Positions 1 through 11,882 of a DNA stretch of 64,000 nucleotides are shown here, piece by piece; within the stretch, counting starts at the first letter, position 1, and the number at the start of each line of letters is the position of its first letter. The position numbers were made by a program, and so were the translations under genes. This stretch comes from Theocolax elegans (lineage: Eukaryota > Arthropoda > Insecta > Hymenoptera > Cerocephalidae), in contig CM047429.1 in the NCBI GenBank assembly GCA_026168455.1, positions 53,947,027 through 54,011,026 of the forward strand, read 5' to 3'. The notes under the pieces are model-generated. The model did not search any database, was not told the DNA's origin, and was given only the letters and a program-made list of their open reading frames with translations.

Positions 1-2302
1 CCCTTTTCACAAATGATTTTTACTTTCGAGAGTTGTAAAATAATTTACAACGTTTGATAAATATTATCTCTAAAAGTGCCATAGAAGCACCACGAATCAA
101 GTACGATTTTCAATAATAGGATACTAATTATGTACGTACAAATAAATGACAGTCGCTGTTCCTAAAAATATTTTCATGCTTTTCTCGTTATTTACTTTCG
201 ATGCTACCTTCGATTGTTTATAAAATTATGCAGAATTTTATAATAGTTTTAGCTTGCCACATCCATCTTGTATAAAAAGGCATAAAAATGTTGGTATGGA
301 AAGAAAAAAAGAATTATTTATTGATATATAAGAAACAGATAGAATATATATAGAATATACAAAGCAATGAATAGAAACTATAAGTTTTGAAAGTTAACAT
401 ATCATAAACAGGATTGAAATATCTACATAAAATTATTAGATCAATCGTGACATTTTGGAAACTTAATACCATACGTAAATTAATAAGTACTGTAAGTTTC
501 AACTTGTGATCGTGCGCTGAAATAAATCAAATTACTTGCTCCTTTATATCGTTGAAATTTTTAATTTGAAAAGAAAATTTTGAAAATCATAGTCTAATAC
601 AAAAGCCCCACAGCGAAGAGTTTCCCTATACTCTATTTGAATTTCAAATAACGAAACAAATTTTAGTATTCTAGCATTCGAATAACAGATCTCCATAACA
701 TAACCAACAAACATCAAAGAACCTTCTTTTAAGGAAATGTGATGTATCGACACAAGTTCTATATTATATGCGAATCCATTTATATTGAAAAATTTAGATT
801 CTTAAAGTATATAAATTTTAACACATGATAACGCCAACAAATAAATATTTAAAAATTCAAATAAAAGATTTGTATTCCTCTTAACACTGAAAATCAATAT
901 CGCTGTAGAATAAAATTAAAATATAAAAAGAGCCAAACAAATTTAAACTTTTAATATTTTATGAACTTAATAAACAATAATATTGCAAGCGCGTGTGTAC
1001 AAATCAATATTGCAATGAAAACATAAACCTTTCTCTTGGAGAATAAACAAAACTTTGTTTTGTAAAACTACAAATATGTTTGTAAAGAAAACTAAATTGT
1101 AAAAACGAAAATATTTATATTAAACAGGAAAATGTGCCAATATATTAATCCGAAGTAAATATGTGAAGTTGAAAATAAAAAATGACATTAATATTTTGTA
1201 ATACACATTATTTTAAATATATTACTATAACTTTTCCGACAAAAAAAATGTAGAAAATTGTTACATACAATTTGCTACTTGCAAATAGTAATTTTTAATT
1301 AAATTTTATAATGTAAAGTATACCTACTTGCCAAATCAACTAAAATACCATATATTGAAATTATTTTTTTTCTAGAATAAATTTAAAAATTTGATTATTC
1401 TATGAAAATAAAAAAATACTATACGTAATACATATTATTATATTGTTATAATCATAATATTTTACTTTTCACAAAGCATTTAGAACTCGAAAGCCCTGTA
1501 CTTTCCAATAAGTGATGAGTCTCTATGTTCGACTCTATTTCCAACCGTATAATAAAAGAACTTTATAATTTTTGCCCGTACTAAATTCCGCGTGCTTCAT
1601 CATCCAAACTCTTAATTATGTTCTCGTCTCACTGTTCCAACTAAGAAATCCACAAAGAAAGAGGCGTGTAGAGAAGTCCCGCGGTATAAAAAAAACCATG
1701 TCAGTATAAGAGGGAAAAGGAAAATGTCAGTATCCGCGTGTGTGAGTGGGAGTGTGTGCGAATATGTGTAAGCGAGCCGTGGCGTCCGTCAAAGGAAATG
1801 AATTAACGCACAACTATATTTCCCTGTCAGCAAGGATGAAAAATTCACCGTTTCTTGCAGCCATAAATCCACAGGATGGGTCTATCTCTCACTGCCGGCG
1901 CTATTTTCTTGGGCGCATCGTGCGGACTTTTTTTTGTTTAAGTCGCGACCGATGAGATGACGAGTATCTTGCTCCCGGTGTTACCCTTATTTTTCACACG
2001 GCGATTTTTTTTTTATCAAAAGCACAAAGCCGCATGATTTGGAGTAGGAATAGTTAATGAAGTTAAAAGCCGGTGGTAGGCAGGTCAAGGATACGATGAC
2101 AAGCTCTTTTTCATTAGGGATAAAACGTATATACTTTGAAGTATAGAAATATCGCCTTTGCACTTTCTTTTTTAACGCGCTCTGATGTCAGAATTTCTCG
2201 AACGTTAATTAGACATTAATTACCAATTTCCTGCGAAAGACTTATTTTCTCTTGCGTTTTATCAATAATTTTTGTACAATTGATTATCGCGTTTATCGAT
2301 TG
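1..2302. other. AT-rich stretch without recognised gene
   Basis: No exon, RNA gene or transposon was recognised. Short open frames here look like chance frames in AT-rich sequence. A GC-richer patch at about 1480-2100 includes a G/T-rich run near 1735-1770. It could be intron or upstream flank of the tachykinin receptor gene, whose 5' exons are not seen in the window. Confidence 0.5.
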
Positions 2303-4496
2303 TGCATATATACTCGCCGCGTTCCCTTAAATGTTAAAGTAACAATAACGTAATAATTAGAAGTGTACATAGATAAACCAAGGATGTAACTTACTGTTGA
2401 AAAATTAATTAGCTCCAGAACTAGCGAATTAGGTGAAAATGCAGATACTTAAAATTTATACGTAGAAGTTTACCTAATAGAACTTTCTTATAACTGTAAG
2501 ATAAGAAAACGCGATATATATACCAAAACTTATCTTAAAAGATAGCCTAAAATTTTACTTTGGCGTAAATTACACTCAATGCAACAAATGTACCAATTAC
2601 ATTTTTATTTATAAAGAAATTTTTAATATTTTGGAAGACGTTGTAAATATGAGCAATTCAACTATTCAATGTAACTATAAACAATTACATTTAATGTTGC
2701 AATTGCAAAGAACGTATAGGCAATGTTTTTATAATGTAGAAAACATATAGCCATAAATTAGGCAATTTTTCACCTACATTGCGATATCCAATTACTCGAT
2801 GCCACTTATTAAAATAAGAAAATCTCGTCAATCACGTATAAAATCATATGAAATGACATTTATAATACAAAATTTATTCAATATCAGGTTAATGAAGAAA
2901 AATAATGTTTTAAATAAAGTTTTTTATCTTGGAAGTAAAATCCTTAATCACGAAGTAAAATGATACTTGCGGGAATGTAAAAAGTATATTGAGTAATGTA
3001 ACGTTCCTTCTTCTTATTTAATTTCATTAAAACTTGCCTAGCACGAGCATATAAAATAAGATAAAATTTTGTACATATTAGACGTAACCATTTAAAATAA
3101 CACTAATATCATACAATGTGTATATTTTAATTTGTAATTTTTATATATGTTTATATATTTTTTCATCGTAAAATCGCCAAGAAATGCCTCGCGGAAGTTA
3201 TTTAATATTATACATCAGTTTGCTGTCAGTTTAGCCCCCTGACGTAATCTTACTGAAACTTATAAACTGCTTCAGCTTATTCGATTTTAAAGATAAAAAA
3301 TATAGAAATATATACAGTATAGTATAAAAAAAAACTATATAGCCCGATGAATACGGTCTTAAATCTATTGAAGCTCTTTGTACTCTCTTTTATGAGGTAA
3401 GTACGCAAAGTTTTTAACAATAAATTATTATTACTTTTAAATTGTTGCATCGTCATATATACTGGATCATAAAAACTTGTAAAATTAAATTAAAACTTTG
3501 TTGATAAATTCTAAATCAAGATTTTTCATAAAAGTCAAGTAATAATCATATCAGTTTCTGACGATTGTAGATATCAAATTACATATTAAACGATGTTTAT
3601 CAAAATTAGAGGTTAATAAAATAAAGGAAAAGTGAACATTTTAAAAATAGTAGATGTTTTTGAAAAGTATCTATAAATAAAAGTCGATTGCACAGTTACA
3701 GATACGGTGTTTGCAAACAAAAATAGCGACGAAATTAAATGTAAAAATTCTCACATTCATCAGAAATAAGTAAACCTAAATAATTTATTTTCTATAAATT
3801 AGACATTTCCACTCATCTTCCAAAACAGTATAATCAACCTCATTACGCACCATCATCATTATTTTACCCTTACGTCAAAAATAAAGTCTTCTTCGCTAAA
3901 TGTTAAATTCCATCAAGCACATGTATACCTACACGTCTGTACCCGGTGTATAGAAACTTTAGAAAAGTTATCGGTGCAATTTTCGTGTATACACATAAGT
4001 AGGTTGAATTAGTCGAGGCTCATCGGGTTTCGATTAGCTCGCAACGAGACTCTATATGCATGTTTTATCTCTCGCGATCGCCTTCGCAAAAGTTTCCTAT
4101 ATACCTTGTTGTCTACCGGTAGTTTCTTAAAGACGAGAAGAACATAACAAAGCTCGCACACACATACACCACATACGTATAATCTGCTTGTATATACGTA
4201 GGCGAGAGTGCAGCTTGATAGTCTCGCCGAAAACGCTTCTACATTATTAATCGGAGATACGTAGGAGGGAAGACGATGACGGACGGATGTTCAGGTAATT
4301 GAAACCGATCGGATCTAGAAGGCGTCGACCTAAATTGTCATCCTCGACATTATGATTGCGCGTTTACCAACGACCGAGTCATTAATAATTGTGCGTCTTG
4401 GATGGCGCGACGATTACGTTGGCATTTGTTCATTGAAGATCCTTTTATCATTTAACATATAACCGACGAATGAATCTGACATCCCTTTTTCGCTTC
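2303..4496. repeat. Tandem duplication A, copy 1 (2194 bp)
   Basis: The sequence starting TGCATATATACTCGCCGCG recurs at 4497, and the two units run in parallel for 2194 bp. Copies differ by a handful of substitutions and short indels, for example about 3678 (TATCTATAAA against TATCGATAAA) and a CA-repeat length change near 4167. A GC-richer segment at about 4000-4440 lies inside the unit. No coding exon was recognised. Confidence 0.93.
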
Positions 4497-6690
4497 TGCA
4501 TATATACTCGCCGCGTTCCCTTAAATGTTAAAGTAACAATAACGTAATAATTAGAAGTGTACATAGATAAACCAAGGATGTAACTTACTGTTGAAAAATT
4601 AATTAGCTCCAGAACTAGCGAATTAGGTGAAAATGCAGATACTTAAAATTTATACGTAGAAGTTTACCTAATAGAACTTTCTTATAACTGTAAGATAAGA
4701 AAACGCGATATATATACCAAAACTTATCTTAAAAGATAGCCTAAAATTTTACTTTGGCGTAAATTACACTCAATGCAACAAATGTACCAATTACATTTTT
4801 ATTTATAAAGAAATTTTTAATATTTTGGAAGACGTTGTAAATATGAGCAATTCAACTATTCAATGTAACTATAAACAATTACATTTAATGTTGCAATTGC
4901 AAAGAACGTATAGGCAATGTTTTTATAATGTAGAAAACATATAGCCATAAATTAGGCAATTTTTCACCTACATTGCGATATCCAATTACTCGATGCCACT
5001 TATTAAAATAAGAAAATCTCGTCAATCACGTATAAAATCATATGAAATGACATTTATAATACAAAATTTATTCAATATCAGGTTAATGAAGAAAAATAAT
5101 GTTTTAAATAAAGTTTTTTATCTTGGAAGTAAAATCCTTAATCACGAAGTAAAATGATACTTGCGGGAATGTAAAAAGTATATTGAGTAATGTAACGTTC
5201 CTTCTTCTTATTTAATTTCATTAAAACTTGCCTAGCACGAGCATATAAAATAAGATAAAATTTTGTACATATTAGACGTAACCATTTAAAATAACACTAA
5301 TATCATACAATGTGTATATTTTAATTTGTAATTTTTATATATGTTTATATATTTTTTCATCGTAAAATCGCCAAGAAATGCCTCGCGGAAGTTATTTAAT
5401 ATTATACATCAGTTTGCTGTCAGTTTAGCCCCCTGACGTAATCTTACTGAAACTTATAAACTGCTTCAGCTTATTCGATTTTAAAGATAAAAAATATAGA
5501 AATATATACAGTATAGTATAAAAAAAAACTATATAGCCCGATGAATACGGTCTTAAATCTATTGAAGCTCTTTGTACTCTCTTTTATGAGGTAAGTACGC
5601 AAAGTTTTTAACAATAAATTATTATTACTTTTAAATTGTTGCATCGTCATATATACTGGATCATAAAAACTTGTAAAATTAAATTAAAACTTTGTTGATA
5701 AATTCTAAATCAAGATTTTTCATAAAAGTCAAGTAATAATCATATCAGTTTCTGACGATTCTAGATATCAAATTACATATTAAACGATGTTTATCAAAAT
5801 TAGAGGTTAATAAAATAAAGGAAAGGTGAACATTTTAAAAATAGTAGATGTTTTTGAAAAGTATCGATAAATAAAAGTCGATTGCACAGTTACAGATACG
5901 GTGTTTGCAAACAAAAATAGCGACGAAATTAAATGTAAAAATTCTCACATTCATCAGAAATAAGTAAACCTAAATAATTTATTTTTGTATAAATTAGACA
6001 TTTCCACTCATCTTCCAAAACAGTAATCAACCTCAATACGCACCATCATCATTATTTTACCCTTACGTCAAAAATAAAGTCTTCTTCGCTAAATGTTAAA
6101 TTCCATCAAGTACATGTATACCTACACGTCTGTACCCCGTGTATAGAAACTTTAGAAAAGTTATCGGTGCAATTTTCGTGTATACACATAAGTAGGTTGA
6201 ATTAGTCGAGGCTCATCGGGTTTCGATTAGCTCGCAACGAGACTCTATATGCATGTTTTATCTCTCGCGATCGCCTTCGCAAAAGTTTCCTATATACCTT
6301 GTTGTCTACCGGTAGTTTCTTAAAGACGAGAAGAACATAACAAAGCTCGCACACACATACACACACATACGTATAATCTGCTTGTATATACGTAGGCGAG
6401 AGTGCAGCTTGATAGTCTCGCCGAAAACGCTTCTACATTATTAATCGGAGATACGTAGGAGGGAAGACGATGACGGACGGATGTTCAGGTAATTGAAACC
6501 GATCGGATCTAGAAGGCGTCGACCTAAATTGTCATCCTCGACATTATGATTGCGCGTTTACCAACGACCGAGTCATTAATAATTGTGCGTCTTGGATGGC
6601 GCGACGATTACGTTGGCATTTGTTCATTGAAGATCCTTTTATCATTTAACATATAACCGACGAATGAATCTGACATCCCTTTTTCGCTTC
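4497..6690. repeat. Tandem duplication A, copy 2 (2194 bp)
   Basis: Direct head-to-tail copy of 2303-4496 ending at CCCTTTTTCGCTTC, after which the sequence becomes unique. The join at 4491-4500 shares only a few bases of microhomology (CTTCT/TG), with no transposon terminus and no obvious target-site duplication. Confidence 0.93.
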
Positions 6691-9600
6691 TCTGATTATT
6701 TGAACCTCTTAGACCTTCTTAAAGGCGTTGAAAAACATTTGTTTTTTTTTTCATTGGATTTACCTAGTTTTTCAAGGGGTTTCGTAAGTTGATATATTGT
6801 TAGGAGTGCGCGTGAAAGATATTCTGATTTTCCGACCATCTCCTTGGATTACGTCGTATTAAATGCTGATTTACATTCTATTTCGATTGTTAAAAAAATT
6901 GCTTTGTATATACTGAGTATAATATTATTTATAAAAATTAAATGTATTTACCGTACGAATTGAACTCGTAACTAATAATATTAAATAATCAATTTCTATA
7001 TTTAATACCAAAGAAAAGTTGTCAGTATTCATTAATAATTTAATTACTAATTTTAGTCAATGCGACCATACTGTGTAGCGATATTTTAATTAAATATCTT
7101 TTTTGGACTATACGCTTTTCAATCAATTTATTTGCTTCGATATATTAATCTTGTTCATATATATATAGGTATATTTCGACAGAGGAAAAGGACAAAGTAA
7201 TGAATAAATTTTACGTTACGATGATCTTCACGAAATTCAAGAGATAATTCGAAATAGAAGTCGCTTAATGTATTTCTCTGTCTTCCGTTGAACTTTTTAA
7301 TACATTTGAATATTTCAATTGTTCACTAACTTTGAAGCACGAGTTAAATATAGTTGTTAATGTACATTAGGTTTACATGAAGATCACAATATCATAAGAA
7401 CTCGAACTTTTTAAGATGTATGAAAAAACAGCAATTTTGTTCGATCGAATTAATTATTGAATTGCAAAGGCATATATAATATAATGCTATAAATCTAGAT
7501 TACGTCAAATCTATAAAAGCTTAAGGTATATGAAATAAATTGGTAAAGTTCGACATATGAAAAGTTATATAAAGGCGGATTGGTGGTAAGTAGAATCACT
7601 ATGGATATAATGGAGACCGGATAATTTACGGTGAACAGGCACGCTAAAATTACTGCATGTATTTTACCTTATATGAGATAATTAACTCGTGATGTGGTAC
7701 TGCGCTTCCCGCCTCTTTTGTCTACTAAGAACCAAAATTAATTGGATGCCGTTGAACTTTCTTAAGGAATCGCTATACCCTCGACATAAATGTATTTATT
7801 TGTACTATTTTGTGTATATATATATATGTCCCTAACCGAATTTTTTAACATCATTTTTTAATACTAATAAAATGTTAAATATTAAAAATTGCACTAAAGA
7901 AGAGGAACTCCATATATAAACTAACATACTTATTGAATTATACATTTTTCATTTATACGTTTTTTTAAAGATCAGCATCTGAAAGCGTATAGGGTAGAAT
8001 ATTTTTTCCATCATTTATGATAAATTTTACATACAAAATGTCATTAACGAATGATTTTAATAATATAAATATTATAAGTATATATATGCGAGCGGAATAA
8101 TCATTGATAAAACTAAAATTATATCACATTGCGACAATGCGAAAATTATTGAGGTCTTGTCTTCACCTAGTGTTATATAGCATTTTCACGTATAATGGAA
8201 TAGATGATTCATTCTCTGTCTTTTCAGTTGATTTCCCTTATATAAAAAGGTCCGAATTGATATACGTGCATTAATAATAGTATTGTTTAACGCGCAAAAC
8301 AAATATATAATATGAATTTACAAACACGTCAACATTTCGGTTTAATAATTTAAATTTCAGTAAGATTCATTTGCAAACGTTGTAATAATGCGGTTTATAC
8401 TTAAATAAAATTAATTAAATTCAAATTATTATTTGTAATATTAATTTAATCAAATGTTGAATGTATGGAAATTAAAAGGAAATGTAAACGTTATGAATAT
8501 TAATCGTTTATATAATGATTAACTTCGATTTTCATTATTAAACCGTTAAAATATTGTTGAGTTTAAGTGAAAAATAAATTTTAATTTTTAACCCAAAGGA
8601 TTGTTAATTAAAAAATTATAATTACTACACGGACTGGCATACAATTTTCTTGAAAAATGATGGCGTAATAAAAATTTCAGTAATCTTGTTAAACGCGCAA
8701 GCGTAAATTACAGCATGAAAGGAATTAAATCTTTTGATTTTAAGTTTTAAATCGATAGAGCTTTATAAAACGTATTGTTAATATTTCAAACCATATTTTT
8801 GTTGTTTTAATTTGAAACATGTTGAAAATGAAATTTAATTAACTTTATAAAAGCATTATTTAATAAAATATATTTCTACTTATACGGTTTGTGGCTCGAT
8901 TCCGAGTGACTGTCGATTAATAAGCACTACTGATGTATTTTTAACAAGGGCTTTCTTGACAAAGAAATCGTATGTCACTGTCGCTGATTAACACCGTTGT
9001 AGGAACATGAATAGATCGACGTTGAGCAATATAATTATGTAGATCAAATATCATCGCAAAAAGATTTTGTATAATTTAGAATATTATCTATAGAAATATA
9101 TTGACTATTTCTCTAAGTTGATTGAACGCAGCAGCAAATATAGGTTGTTCGATAAATTTCCTGATATATATATATATACGTATAAAAATTTGTTAACACC
9201 AGAGTGCTCAAAGTTGATAACCCAACAAAATTTTACCAATCAACGTGTATACTTCAATTCCAGTATCGCGTCGTAACCAGGAGTGTTTTATTGACTGCGC
9301 AAAAGCCAATATTCGGTATGGTGTCGAATTTAAACACCGAATCCGTCACACTACGCGCTCCATGTTATACCCATAAATAATATCTCTCAATTACTCCGTT
9401 CCATGTAAAAAAAATTTTCATTAATTCTGCCGCATAGGAAAACAAAAGAAATATATCATTTTTATATATACATCATTCGGTGCAATTTTACGATGGAATT
9501 CCAGTTTGAAAAAAAAATTAGTATTGGATTAACCCTAGAATCATTTAGTCAATCAACAAAAGTTTTTAAGCAAAACTACAAAGCTTCGTAATAAAGGTGA

Positions 9601-9908
9601 ATAGTCGTTGATTGAAACTTGCTTTTGTCACGAAAAAAGAACAAGGAATAATAAGGAGCCTCGAGCCAGTTTTGCGATTGTTTCTAATTCTGAGGTGTAC
9701 ACGCTCGTTTCAAAAATAGGAATTCAGTCCAACTCTTTGTGAGAATGTTGTATACTAGCTACAATACCACTAGTTTTGCAATGCTTTGGTGATTCAGAGA
9801 TGGTTAATTATTCTTACATCAATACTCCATGCCAAAAATGTATATATCGCTGTAAGCTTGATGATGAATTGTCTAATTTTATCTAAATTTCAAAATAAAT
9901 AATATGTA
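6691..9908. other. AT-rich stretch without recognised gene
   Basis: Contains only short AT microsatellites (for example about 7817-7826 and 9164-9178) and scattered AT palindromes. No open frame resembles a known protein and no tRNA-like structure was found. Confidence 0.5.
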
Positions 9909-10987
9909 GGGGAAGACGGGGTTAAGTTGACCACGGGGCTAATTTACAATTTTTCATTTACAAATCTTTGTTTCGAGATACATTTGTGAATTTCAAAGCA
10001 CTCGAAAAGTTAGTATACCAAGAAACTGTTTTTGCACTTTGCATTGGGATCTTTTTGCTCGTGCAGAAATACATTTCGCGAGCGAAAGAAGAACATTGCG
10101 ATCCGCGGCGGTAGACAGTTAAATTCTATACTTTTAGACGAACATTTTGACGTGCGACTGATCTCTGACAGTCAATTATTAACAGAGTTACGTTCGTTTA
10201 AAGTCACTTGTACCATTTGGGGCTAAGTTGCTGAAAACCGTGGGGCTAGTTTGCCCTATCGGAAATACACGCATTTAAGTAAATTTTACGTTAGATTCAA
10301 ACGAAATTAAACAATAGATCTTACGTACATGTATTTAGTATTTTATAAAGACCGTTTTTCAATACCAATGTTTGTCGTTTTTAAATTCTGCTGGTAGCGG
10401 TAAGTACAGGTATCGATAGAGAATCTTTTCCCAGACCGTAAATTTTCGAACACGGATTACGCATTCTTTTGAGTATCTCTAGTTAAGAACGTAAGATATC
10501 TGCGAGAACTTTTCAAAAGACACTGACCTTTCAAAACCTGATAATTTACCGAAAAGTCCAATTTTAGGCGGTGGAAAAGAAAATATTTTTGAAGATCGGC
10601 CAAAAAAAAAATTAAAGCCTAATGCAAGATTAAATGGCCATATTATAGAAGTATGAATAAAATGTTATTTAGAGCAATTTTAAATGAAAAAAGAGTTAAT
10701 TTGTTAATTAATTTATTTATTCAATAAATTTTTTATAACTTTGGAAAACGCATGTTAAAAAATAGGGTAACTTAGCCCCAATAATTGAACAAATTAGCCC
10801 TAGTCTCAACGATTTTTTTTCTCCTTCCGTATAGATATTTATTTTTAAATTTTTACATTCGGTAAAAATTAAACAAGCAGTTAAGATGTTGAACTTATTT
10901 TCTGTCTCTGTAGAGTGTAAAAATAATCAAAACTCGCTGAGGTAAAATTCTTAAAATAAAAACAAGCAACCTAGCCCCGTCCTCCCC
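9909..10987. mobile_element. Non-autonomous TIR element, 1079 bp, TGTA target duplication
   Basis: The left end GGGGAAGACGGGG and the reverse complement of the right end (GGGGAGGACGGGG) match in 12 of 13 bases, and weaker similarity continues to about 24 bp. The same four bases TGTA flank both sides (9905-9908 and 10988-10991), as expected of a target-site duplication. Inside, a motif of the type GGGGCTAAGTTG recurs near 9936, 10218 and 10246, and inverted near 10770 and 10795. A 64-codon frame inside (about 10032) is not recognisable as transposase. Superfamily not assigned. Confidence 0.8.
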
Positions 10988-11594
10988 TGTATCAATACAA
11001 GATATAGATCTACTTTTTAGCGTAATATTAACATATATATTGTAAAAAGTAGTAATTAAACTTTATTCGTTCTTATAATTATTAATTATAAGTAAACCCG
11101 AATATGAAAGATACAGAAAGTATATGAGCTTAATATACACATATATTAATTACTATAATTATATGTGAACATATAACTATAATATTATATATTAATAACT
11201 ATTAATAACTATATATTTTAATCGAATAGTATATATATATATAATTGCATATTTTGGTGTAGGTATTGTTACTTTATTCTTATAATACATGCACGCATAA
11301 CACATATTTTTATGTAATGTTCGCATATACGCTTATCTTTGTGTTTCCATGAAAATATATGTAGGAAAAGGTAGAATTTAAAAATAAGTATAATTGAAAG
11401 AGTTTTGCTATCGATATAACCAAAGCTTTTTGTATCAATAACATTGGAACGTCAGAGGTTTCTGTCCCACTGCTAAATGTATTCTTATTCGAAAAAATTG
11501 ACAAATTTTAATCGTTTATAATATGTTCTATAATCATGCTAATATATATGTATATTTTTCATCAAGACACATGCGAAATAATAATAAAAACCCT
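10988..11594. other. AT-rich spacer between two TIR elements
   Basis: Very AT-rich with (TA)n tracts and short ATTAATTA palindromes around 11140-11235. Nothing else seen. Confidence 0.5.
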
Positions 11595-11882
11595 CACTGA
11601 AAAAAATAGATTTTTGATTCAAGCGGAATTCTTCTTAAATATGCGTCAAACAGAAATCTGCTTGATCTAATGCAATTATTTTACAATCAAGAAGAATATG
11701 CTTAAACTTAAAATATTGATCCTTTTGAATAACAATTCCTTAAATTTTAAAAAAGTAAGTTCCGCTTGATTATAAAAGAATCCGTTTGATTACAAAAGAT
11801 TCGCATTAGATCAAGCAGATTTTCTGTTTGACGCATATTTAAGAAGAATTCCGCTTGGATCAAAACTCTACTTTTTTCAGTG
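11595..11882. mobile_element. Foldback MITE with CACTG termini, 288 bp
   Basis: The element begins CACTGAAAAAA and ends TTTTTTCAGTG. Its arms pair over about 75 bp: the left arm at about 11609-11671 (key word GCGGAATTCTTCTTAAATAT) is matched by the inverted right arm at about 11802-11868. The dinucleotide CT flanks both sides (11593-11594, 11883-11884). CACTG ends and a 2-3 bp target duplication are compatible with CACTA/EnSpm-like elements, but the superfamily is inference. No coding capacity. Confidence 0.78.

Noticed and set aside
4274..4296. Possible mini coding exon ATGACGGACGGATG followed by GTAATT in duplication A
   Set aside because: A few codons with a donor-like end, no family match and duplicated with the block; not enough to call an exon.
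8886..8920. Possible tRNA T-arm at GGCTCGATTCCGAG
   Set aside because: The loop is too short and no other tRNA arms surround it.
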